The notes below the pieces were generated by a model. The model was given only the letters and a program-made list of their open reading frames with translations, ran no database searches and had not been told where the DNA came from. This document shows, piece by piece, positions 23,756-30,021 of a stretch of DNA of 30,021 bases; the first letter of the stretch is position 1, and every line of letters begins with the position of its first letter. Source of the stretch: an uncultured Bacteroidales bacterium (GTDB lineage: Bacteria; Bacteroidota; Bacteroidia; Bacteroidales; P3); NCBI GenBank assembly GCA_947177845.1, contig CAMWVZ010000002.1, forward strand, positions 1 through 30,021, in the 5' to 3' direction. The position numbers and the translations under genes are program-made.

Positions 23756-24747
23756 CATACGATTTCAATGATTTTTCGGTTGGCTTCATTGATAATGGAA
23801 ATATCTAAAGAAGTCAGATAGATTTGCGTAGTCTGTTCGGAATGATGGCCCAAACCTTCACTAATAACGGAAATCGGAATATTTTGATTTCGTGCGATAT
23901 TGGCCCATGTATGTCTTGCAACGTAAGTGGTGAGCGGAGCTGGTAAGCCCATCTGTTCAGAGAGGATTTTCAACTGATGGTTAATGCTGTGCAAGACCTT
24001 TTGATAACAGCGTCTTTCTTGGAGGATTTTGGAGCGATCTTCTTGCACTGCTAGGCGTGCGGTATCTTTTGGTGTGCTCTCGAAGGCGTAGGGCGGGCGT
24101 ATGATTGGCAGGAGATAGGGTGATTCCGGAGGTGTCGGATACCTATCCACAATCTCCTGCATACACTTCTCCCATTTAATCATGAGCCTCTGCCCTGTCT
24201 TCCTCCTGCGATAAGCGAGATTACCGTTTTGTAAATCACTCTTTTTTAGATACGCCATATCTATGAAAGACATTCCGCGGGTATAGAAACTGAACAGGAA
24301 CATATCCCGGGCAAACTCCAAATGAGGCTTTTGCGTCAAATCCAAATCTTTTATCTTCTTAATGACTCTCAGCGATATAGCCCGCTTCACCGTCTTGTCT
24401 ATGCCCGTGTAAACTTGTTTGAAAGGCCTACGGTCTTCCGTCAATTCCTTTTCCACCGCTCGGTTATAGACGGCCCGAAGTATCCGCATATAAAAAGAAG
24501 TGCTGTTCCGTGTCAAACCTCTGTTTTGTAGATAATTCTCATACATCCGTATGATATCGGAATCCATCTCGCCCCAAAGGAGGTCTTTACCCTGCCGAAA
24601 TTTCATAAAACTTTTGAGCGTGGCGGCATAGGTTTCAGAAGTTCGTTCTTTCCCGATTTGCTTCAATTTGGCTATCTCCAACTGTATGAAAGGGAATACG
24701 AAACCTTTCCCTTGGCGGGATCCCGCTTTTATGCTTTTGCTTGCCAT
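23755..24747 (-). CDS. Tyrosine recombinase (site-specific integrase), probable invertase of the promoter switch
   Basis: The 330-residue protein has an N-terminal SAM-like core-binding domain (about 20-115) and a C-terminal catalytic domain. Active-site residues in order are R157 (YTRGMSFIDM), K183 (RRKTG), R278 in YVARHTW, H301 in GLGHHS, and nucleophile Y310 (TTQIYL). The usual box II histidine three residues before R278 is tyrosine (Y275); this YVARH form is common in Bacteroidota recombinases that invert short segments. All other catalytic residues are intact, so it should be active. The stop codon touches the right inverted repeat and the gene points toward the switch and the restriction operon, so read-through into the operon is possible. 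I see no clear promoter in the 146-bp gap upstream. Confidence 0.9.
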   Translation of the reverse strand: MASKSIKAGSRQGKGFVFPFIQLEIAKLKQIGKERTSETYAATLKSFMKFRQGKDLLWGEMDSDIIRMYENYLQNRGLTRNSTSFYMRILRAVYNRAVEKELTEDRRPFKQVYTGIDKTVKRAISLRVIKKIKDLDLTQKPHLEFARDMFLFSFYTRGMSFIDMAYLKKSDLQNGNLAYRRRKTGQRLMIKWEKCMQEIVDRYPTPPESPYLLPIIRPPYAFESTPKDTARLAVQEDRSKILQERRCYQKVLHSINHQLKILSEQMGLPAPLTTYVARHTWANIARNQNIPISVISEGLGHHSEQTTQIYLTSLDISIINEANRKIIEIV

Positions 24748-24800
24748 ATACGTAAATTTGGTTGAATGTAACGTTTGGCAAGAATGAAGAAATGCATCAT

Positions 24801-24895
24801 AATAAACAGGAAAACAAAGCAGTATTTTACACCGAACTGCGTTTTCCTATAAATTTAGGCCTCGAAAAACTGCGTTTTCCAAATACCTGTTTATT
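24801..24895. repeat. Nested repeats between recombinase and parC
   Basis: AATAAACAGG (24801-24810) is matched by its exact reverse complement CCTGTTTATT (24886-24895), which overlaps the parC stop. Inside are two direct copies of AACTGCGTTTTCC (24835-24847 and 24868-24880, 33 bp apart). A looser inverted relative, GGAAAACAAAGCAGT, lies at 24809-24823. It may be a parC 3' hairpin structure or the scar of island insertion. Confidence 0.6.
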
Positions 24896-27482
24896 AGAAC
24901 AGGCTCAGTTGCTCTTGGGGATCGGGGTCGAAGTTGGCGTCGACGGGAGCGGAGGCGGGATTTTCGCCGTCTTCTTTCTGCCGTTGCAAAGCCTCGTAGT
25001 CTGGATCGGGTTGCAACGGTTCCAGCCACTCAATCTTCTTGATATAGTAGTTCGAAAGACGTTTTCCCTTGGCCTTGAAACCCTTGACGCCTATAAACTC
25101 CGCCGCATCCACCACTAAATCCTCCACCTCCTTCTTGTTGGCGCGGGCATCGAAAATCACCCGCACCTGCGGAAAAGCGTCCAGACACAAACCGATGAAC
25201 TCGCTGTTCTCCTCCTCCACGAAACTCATCCGCTTCTCGCTCTCCTCCACCACAAAACGCTTGATATACCAAAGCTTGCTCTTGCGGTCGCGGTATACCG
25301 CCGTCACCACCCTTTCCGGGTAATGCTTCACCAAGCGGAACATATCTTCGTCGAAATGATTGCCCAAATCGAAACTCGAAAGACGGTAGGAACCGTTCTC
25401 CATCAAGGTGAGAATCCTGTCCTCGCCCTTGAATTCTCCCAAATACTGACCGCGTTCCTCCACGTTGAGCCGCTTCACGCTGTCGTCGTACCAGATTTTG
25501 CGCGCCCCCAGCGTAGACACGCCCGCGTCTTTCAAATCAATGCGCTTCACCGCGTTACGCGAAAGGATATTGCCCATGCTGCTGCGCCCTTTCACCGCCA
25601 AATCCTTGAAATCGAAATCGAAAACCAATTTCTTGACCTTGGGCTTGAAACGCAGTTGCACGCGCACCGTTTCGGCCTCGCCGTTGGGATTGGCCGTGAA
25701 ATAAAGCACCGTGGAACCCGCCTTGCCCTGCGTGAGGTCGTATTCCTTGTCGCGGGTGATGCCGCCCACCGCAAAACGCTTCACATAGGCCACCCCGTCC
25801 TTGCCGTCCGAATAGGCCATGTTGTAGATGGTGCGCTCGTCGTTGCGCTTGAACACCCCCACATGGATGATGTCCTCGCCCACAAACACCTTCTCGCCCA
25901 CCTTCACCACCTTGAAGGTTCCGTTGCGGCGGAAAACCACGATATCGTCGATGTCGGAACACTCGCACACATACTCGTCCTTGCGCAGACCCGTACCCAC
26001 AAAACCCTCGGCGCGGTTCACATAGAGCTTCTCGTTGGTGGCCGCCACCATATTGGCCTGAATGTTCTCGAAATTGCGGATTTCGGTCTTGCGTTCCCGT
26101 CCCGCACCGTATTTCTTCTTGATATTCTGAAAATAAGCGATAGCGTAGTCGGTGAGGTTCTCCAAATCGTAACGCACCTGCTTGAGCTCGCCCTCGATAC
26201 CCTTTATTTTCTCGTCGGCCTTCTTGATGTCGAACTTGGAAATCTTGCGCACCGGCTTTTCCACCAAGCGCAACACATCTTCCGCCCCCACCTTCTTGCC
26301 GAGTTTCTTCTCAAACGGCACAAAAGCCTTCTGCATCGCCTTGAGCTGGTCTTCCCACTTGCTCGTGTCCTTTTCCAACAGACGGTAGATGCGCTCCTCG
26401 AAGAATATCTTTTCCAAGGACGTGCGGAACCACTCGTCCTGCAACTCGCCGATACGGATTTCCAACTCCTTCTTCAACAACTCCTGAGTGTTGAACGTCG
26501 ATACGCGCAACATCTCGCCCACCCCCAAGAAGCAAGGCTTCTGCTCGGAAATCACACAGGCGTTGGGCGAAAGCGACAGCTCGCAGTCGGTGAAGGCATA
26601 GAGCGCGTCTATAGTGGTGTCGGGCGAAACGCCGGGTTGCAGATGCACTAAAATTTCGGCTTTCTCGGCCGTGTTGTCCTCCACCTTGCGGATTTTGATC
26701 TTGCCCTTCTCCCCCGCCTTCAAGATACTTTCTATCAACGAAGTGGTGGTGGTTCCGAAAGGAATTTCCTGAATCACGAGCGTCTTCTTGTCCACCACGC
26801 CGATTTTGGCGCGCACCCGCACCTTGCCCCCGCGCAGACCATCGTTATAGTTGGCCACGTCGATGCTGCCGCCCGTGGGGAAATCGGGAAAGAGTTCGAA
26901 TTTCTGCCCCTTGAGCACCTTGATGGAAGCGTCGATGAGTTCGTTGAAATTGTGCGGCAGGATTTTGCAGGCCAAGCCCACGGCGATGCCCTCCACCCCT
27001 TGGAAAAGCAAAAGCGGAAACTTGACAGGAAGCGCCACCGGCTCGCGGTTGCGCCCGTCGTAGGAAGCCTTCCATTCGGTGGTCTTTTCGTTGAAGGCCA
27101 CCTCGAGCGCGAAAGGCGAAAGACGCGCTTCTATATAACGGGGGGCGGCCGCCGAGTCGCCCGTAAGGATATTGCCCCAGTTTCCCTGACAGTCTATCAG
27201 AAGGTCTTTCTGCCCCAACTGCACCAAGGCATCGCCGATGGAGGCATCGCCGTGGGGGTGATATTTCATGGTGTTGCCCACCACATTGGCCACCTTGTTG
27301 AACCGGCCGTCGTCCAACTCGTGCATGGAGTGGAGAATACGCCTCTGCACGGGCTTGAGCCCGTCGGAAAGTTCGGGCACGGCGCGCTCCAGAATCACAT
27401 ACGACGCATAATCCAAAAACCAATTCTTGAACAGGCCGGGAATAGGAATGATCCTGCCTGCGTTTTCTTCGTTCGGTTCCAA
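24894..27482 (-). CDS. parC: DNA topoisomerase IV subunit A (ParC-type)
   Basis: This 862-residue type IIA topoisomerase A subunit cuts and rejoins DNA to unlink replicated chromosomes, together with ParE (not in the window). The winged-helix region has YHPHGDASIGDAL (HPHGD at 75-79) and the active-site tyrosine Y116 in AAAPRYIEARL. A long coiled-coil segment lies near 370-470. The C-terminal half is the DNA-wrapping domain. Bacteroidota commonly carry such a longer ParC next to a BatA-type gene, and ParC rather than GyrA is supported by the lack of a clear GyrA box (QRRGGKG) in the C-terminal domain. It starts 15 bp after the upstream gene, so one operon is likely. It forms the right border of the accessory island. 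Confidence 0.88.
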   Translation of the reverse strand: MEPNEENAGRIIPIPGLFKNWFLDYASYVILERAVPELSDGLKPVQRRILHSMHELDDGRFNKVANVVGNTMKYHPHGDASIGDALVQLGQKDLLIDCQGNWGNILTGDSAAAPRYIEARLSPFALEVAFNEKTTEWKASYDGRNREPVALPVKFPLLLFQGVEGIAVGLACKILPHNFNELIDASIKVLKGQKFELFPDFPTGGSIDVANYNDGLRGGKVRVRAKIGVVDKKTLVIQEIPFGTTTTSLIESILKAGEKGKIKIRKVEDNTAEKAEILVHLQPGVSPDTTIDALYAFTDCELSLSPNACVISEQKPCFLGVGEMLRVSTFNTQELLKKELEIRIGELQDEWFRTSLEKIFFEERIYRLLEKDTSKWEDQLKAMQKAFVPFEKKLGKKVGAEDVLRLVEKPVRKISKFDIKKADEKIKGIEGELKQVRYDLENLTDYAIAYFQNIKKKYGAGRERKTEIRNFENIQANMVAATNEKLYVNRAEGFVGTGLRKDEYVCECSDIDDIVVFRRNGTFKVVKVGEKVFVGEDIIHVGVFKRNDERTIYNMAYSDGKDGVAYVKRFAVGGITRDKEYDLTQGKAGSTVLYFTANPNGEAETVRVQLRFKPKVKKLVFDFDFKDLAVKGRSSMGNILSRNAVKRIDLKDAGVSTLGARKIWYDDSVKRLNVEERGQYLGEFKGEDRILTLMENGSYRLSSFDLGNHFDEDMFRLVKHYPERVVTAVYRDRKSKLWYIKRFVVEESEKRMSFVEEENSEFIGLCLDAFPQVRVIFDARANKKEVEDLVVDAAEFIGVKGFKAKGKRLSNYYIKKIEWLEPLQPDPDYEALQRQKEDGENPASAPVDANFDPDPQEQLSLF

Positions 27483-27497
27483 ATCTCTCTCCTTTCT

Positions 27498-29552
27498 TTA
27501 GGCTTTCTTCCTCAACAACAAAGTTTCGGCAAGGGCGGAAAGCAGTGCGAAAATAGCAAAAACTTTCCACAACTCCCTGCCCTCGCTCCGCGTTCCGTCT
27601 ACCGAAACCCGCACATGGCGGAACGGTTTTGTCCAAGCGGCCAATTCCTCCGCCCCATGGCATTCCGGCTGCGACTCCCTGCGGTCGTAGTTGAACGAAA
27701 GGCTTTGCAGCGCGCGGTCGGGCTCTTCTCCGAGCGTGTAATTGCCCGCCTCGAGAATCTGTCCGTAGGTATACACCGCCACTTCGGCCCCCATGCGCCG
27801 CACCAAGGGAATCATCCGCTCCCGCCCGCCGTCCGCCTGCACGTAATAGCGCGTCTGCGGACTAAAATCGCCCCACAGGGCCGCCGGGTAGAACAAAGCC
27901 TCCTCGGTGCCCGTGGTCTCGTACAGACGGGGGCCCGAACCCTCCCACAACGCCATATTGAGGAAAGCCAGCACAAAACTGTAGTGAGAGCCGAAATCGG
28001 TTGTGCTTTCCGAGAGGGGTGATGAAAACAGATACACCATGCCCTTGTCGGGCGTGTAGACCCGCAGGAAATCCTGAGCAGGACGCACGGAAGCGGCGGA
28101 GAAGCTCATGAGGGCGGTATAAGGCGTATGCGGCGTTTCGGGCAGGTCGTAGCGGCCTTTCACCTGCGGCAGCAGCCGGGTTTCGGGCACCTGCGCCAAG
28201 GCCAAGGCAAATATAGGATGCGTGTGATTAAGGGAGCGAAGACGGATTTCGTCGGTGTGAAAGGCGCCGTAGCCGGACCCGATAAGTGTGGTAAGAAGTT
28301 CCTGCAAAGGCGCTTGCGAATTTTCCGAAGGTGCGGGAGGAAGCACCGCCAAACGCCCCCCACCCCGCACATGCCGCACCAAGGCGGCCACAAGCGCCGA
28401 CGAAGGCTCGCGCACCTTGTCTAAAATCACGAGCCCCGAAGATGCCAGCGCGTCGAACGAAAGCCGGTGCACTTCCTGCGCCGTATAGACAAAGAGCGAA
28501 TCGCCCGCGAAAAGTTTCCGCAGCGAGGTTTCGGCCTCGCCCTCGTAGATATGCAGGATACGGGGGGCGTCCTTTATATTAATACTAAAATATAGGCGGT
28601 TGTCAAACTCCACGGGATAGTCGGCGATTTCGACGTAACAGCCATACAAACCCTTTTCCTCCAAGCGGAAAGGAATCCGCATCTCCACCTCTTCCCCCGC
28701 CTTGAAATCCACGGGATAGACACCCGCCTGCCGCCCCTGCACATACACCCGCAAAGGCACCTGCAACTGTTCCCGGTCGGAGCGGTTGGTGAGCCGAATC
28801 CGCAGCCCCATGTCACGCCCCGCCTGCAACACAGGCATATCGAGCGAAAGGGAATCCATGCTCAGGTTGGCGTAGTCCACCCCCTGCACGGGCACGAACA
28901 CAAAGCGGCCCGAACTGTCCTCCCGCAAGGCCTCCGCCCGCAACGCCAAGGTGGATTTCTGAAAATCGGAGATGCAATAGCAGAGCCTCGCCGTTTGCGC
29001 GACGGAGGCTTCCTCGCAGACCCGTTTCTGAAACGCGCGGATTTGGTCGAAACTCCGCGAAAGCGGGCTGTAATCTATGTCGCGCAAACGGCGCAAAGCC
29101 TCGTCTTGACTTATAAAACCGGTCTCGAAGCCCGAAAAATCGTTCGTAAAGAGATGTACGGGCCTATCGGGGGGCAGGTCTCGCAAAATTCTTTCGGCCT
29201 GCGTCTTCGCTTCCTCCAGAAGCACCGCCCCGCGCGAAGGCGCCTGCATGGAGAAGGAATTGTCCACATACACGCTCACGAGGCTCTGCGAAACGGGCGC
29301 CGTTCCCGCATTCTCGGGCAGGAAAGGACGCGCGAAAGCCAGCACCACACAGGCGATGGCGGCCATACGCGCCAGCATCACCGCAATTTCGCGCAGACGC
29401 GAACTGCGTTTCTTCTCCTGCTCGATTTGCTCCAGAAGCCGCACGTTGGAGAAATAAATCCGCTTGTAGCGCCGCAACCGCAACAGATGAATAATCGGCG
29501 GCACCGCCACGGCAAACAGGAACCAAAGTATTTCGGGATGGGCGAATCGCAT
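27498..29552 (-). CDS. BatA-domain/VWA membrane protein
   Basis: The 684-residue protein begins with the BatA N-terminal domain: a membrane helix at 7-25 (FAHPEILWFLFAVAVPP region) followed by LLRLRRYKRIYFSNVRLL, and a second helix at about 57-77 leading to ARPF. A von Willebrand A domain follows, with the metal-site motif DNSFS (97-101, DxSxS type). Later regions have Ig-like and glutamine-amidotransferase-like character. A C-terminal membrane helix (AIFALLSALAETLLL) and a basic tail end it. Such proteins are inner-membrane, with the large domain outside the cytoplasm; their role is poorly known. I chose the ATG at 29552 because the BatA domain starts there; an ATG at 29576 would add eight residues. 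It leads the operon with parC. Confidence 0.82.
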   Translation of the reverse strand: MRFAHPEILWFLFAVAVPPIIHLLRLRRYKRIYFSNVRLLEQIEQEKKRSSRLREIAVMLARMAAIACVVLAFARPFLPENAGTAPVSQSLVSVYVDNSFSMQAPSRGAVLLEEAKTQAERILRDLPPDRPVHLFTNDFSGFETGFISQDEALRRLRDIDYSPLSRSFDQIRAFQKRVCEEASVAQTARLCYCISDFQKSTLALRAEALREDSSGRFVFVPVQGVDYANLSMDSLSLDMPVLQAGRDMGLRIRLTNRSDREQLQVPLRVYVQGRQAGVYPVDFKAGEEVEMRIPFRLEEKGLYGCYVEIADYPVEFDNRLYFSINIKDAPRILHIYEGEAETSLRKLFAGDSLFVYTAQEVHRLSFDALASSGLVILDKVREPSSALVAALVRHVRGGGRLAVLPPAPSENSQAPLQELLTTLIGSGYGAFHTDEIRLRSLNHTHPIFALALAQVPETRLLPQVKGRYDLPETPHTPYTALMSFSAASVRPAQDFLRVYTPDKGMVYLFSSPLSESTTDFGSHYSFVLAFLNMALWEGSGPRLYETTGTEEALFYPAALWGDFSPQTRYYVQADGGRERMIPLVRRMGAEVAVYTYGQILEAGNYTLGEEPDRALQSLSFNYDRRESQPECHGAEELAAWTKPFRHVRVSVDGTRSEGRELWKVFAIFALLSALAETLLLRKKA

Positions 29553-29573
29553 AGGCAAATATTGAAAGCGTGG

Positions 29574-29581
29574 CAAAGATA
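29574..29581 (-). promoter_or_regulatory. Candidate -7 element for the BatA-domain gene
   Basis: On the minus strand it reads TATCTTTG, an exact TAnnTTTG box, 21 bp before the ATG at 29552. No convincing -33 partner is seen. Confidence 0.4.
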
Positions 29582-29603
29582 AGATTTCCTCCCGCCTTTT
29601 TCG

Positions 29604-29611
29604 TACTTTTG
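29604..29611 (+). promoter_or_regulatory. Candidate -7 element for aroC
   Basis: TACTTTTG is an exact TAnnTTTG box 28 bp upstream of the aroC start. The -33 position has no clear TTTG. Confidence 0.45.
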
Positions 29612-29639
29612 AAGCGTAGAGCCTTTAAAGCGCGAACCT

Positions 29640-30021
29640 ATGAACACTTTCGGCAAACTTCTCACCCTCACTTCCTTCGGCGAATCGCACGGCGAAGCCG
29701 TAGGCGGCGTACTCGACGGCTTCCCCGCCGGCATCCGCATCGACATGGATTTCCTGCAACGGGCGCTCTCCCATCGAAGCCCCATGCAACAGGCAGGAAG
29801 CGGACGCAAGGAACCCGACTTCGTGGAAATCCTTTCGGGCGTGTACGAGGGCGTGAGCTTAGGCTCGCCGATTGCGTTCCTCATCCGCAACCAAGACGCG
29901 CACAGCGGCGATTATGCGGCGCTGAAACATCTTTTCCGTCCCGCCCATGCCGACGACACCTATTTCCATAAATATGGCGTGAGGGCCGAGAGCGGGGGCG
30001 GACGGGCGTCGGCCCGTGAGA
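29640..30021 (+). CDS. aroC: Chorismate synthase, 5' part (cut by window end)
   Basis: The first 127 codons encode the start of chorismate synthase, the last enzyme of the shikimate pathway, which turns EPSP into chorismate with reduced FMN. Signatures are FGESHGEAVGGVLDGFPAG (residues 13-31), the SHRSPMQQAGSGRKE segment with the usual basic and polar pattern, and ESGGGRASARE at the cut end (the family GGRSSARET signature). The reading frame is open to the last base, so the gene continues beyond the window. It is divergent from the BatA-domain gene, with an 87-bp gap that holds candidate promoters for both directions. Confidence 0.95.
   Translation, partial: MNTFGKLLTLTSFGESHGEAVGGVLDGFPAGIRIDMDFLQRALSHRSPMQQAGSGRKEPDFVEILSGVYEGVSLGSPIAFLIRNQDAHSGDYAALKHLFRPAHADDTYFHKYGVRAESGGGRASARE

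Noticed and set aside
24753..24760. TAAATTTG on the plus strand upstream of the recombinase as a promoter
   Set aside because: It points away from the recombinase toward the 3' end of parC, has no -33 partner at the right distance, and serves no gene.
25323..28022. Two long plus-strand frames (25323-26651 and 26952-28022)
   Set aside because: Both lie opposite parC and the BatA-domain gene and show no family motif; codon bias in GC-rich DNA explains them.
1..30021. CRISPR array or insertion sequence with transposase
   Set aside because: No regularly spaced repeats, no transposase frame and no terminal inverted repeats of that kind were seen; the only recombinase is the tyrosine type at 23755-24747.

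Overview
The window looks like a chromosomal piece of a Bacteroidales-type bacterium (phylum Bacteroidota). Four things point there. Several gaps carry the Bacteroides-style promoter (TTTG or TTG, 19-20 bp, TAnnTTTG) instead of -35/-10 boxes. A sigma-54 activator sits next to an LptE lipoprotein gene. ParC is followed by a BatA/VWA-type membrane protein gene in the arrangement common in this phylum. The core proteins read as Bacteroidota-like. I cannot name the genus. Core genes are GC-rich by eye and the middle of the window is clearly AT-richer.

Left core block (1-13444). On the + strand: yebC, a sigma-54 AAA+ activator, an LptE lipoprotein and a Fur-family regulator. On the - strand: sbcD-sbcC with a 4-bp overlap. 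Divergent from sbcD is a ferredoxin-nitroreductase fusion. Then come rpsA with its own leader and terminator, coaD overlapping a glycosyltransferase 2 gene, a convergent tRNA-Ser(UGA), and a CBS/DRTGG-type family II pyrophosphatase.

Accessory block (about 13445-24893). This AT-rich defence island lies between the pyrophosphatase gene and parC. It holds an AbiEi/AbiEii toxin-antitoxin operon with an operator-like inverted repeat in its promoter. A collapsed second copy of the same locus follows, internally deleted from the start of the antitoxin to the end of the toxin. Next is a large TIR-STAND NTPase gene. On the opposite strand lies a two-gene restriction-modification operon: a methylase-like protein, then a GIY-YIG/helicase/adenine-methylase single chain. 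A tyrosine recombinase gene stands directly upstream of that operon.

The most interesting structure is the 158-bp gap between recombinase and restriction operon. Two exact 20-bp inverted repeats (23593-23612 and 23736-23755) bracket a 123-bp segment that carries one good Bacteroides promoter. In the sequence as given the promoter points away from the restriction operon and into the 3' end of the recombinase gene. Inverting the segment would place it directly before the methylase start codon. I read this as a recombinase-driven ON/OFF promoter switch for the restriction system, captured in the OFF state. The left repeat also contains the methylase start codon inside a perfect hairpin.

Right core block (24894-30021). 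On the - strand, a BatA/VWA-type membrane protein gene precedes parC with a 15-bp gap. Divergent from it is aroC, which is cut by the end of the window.
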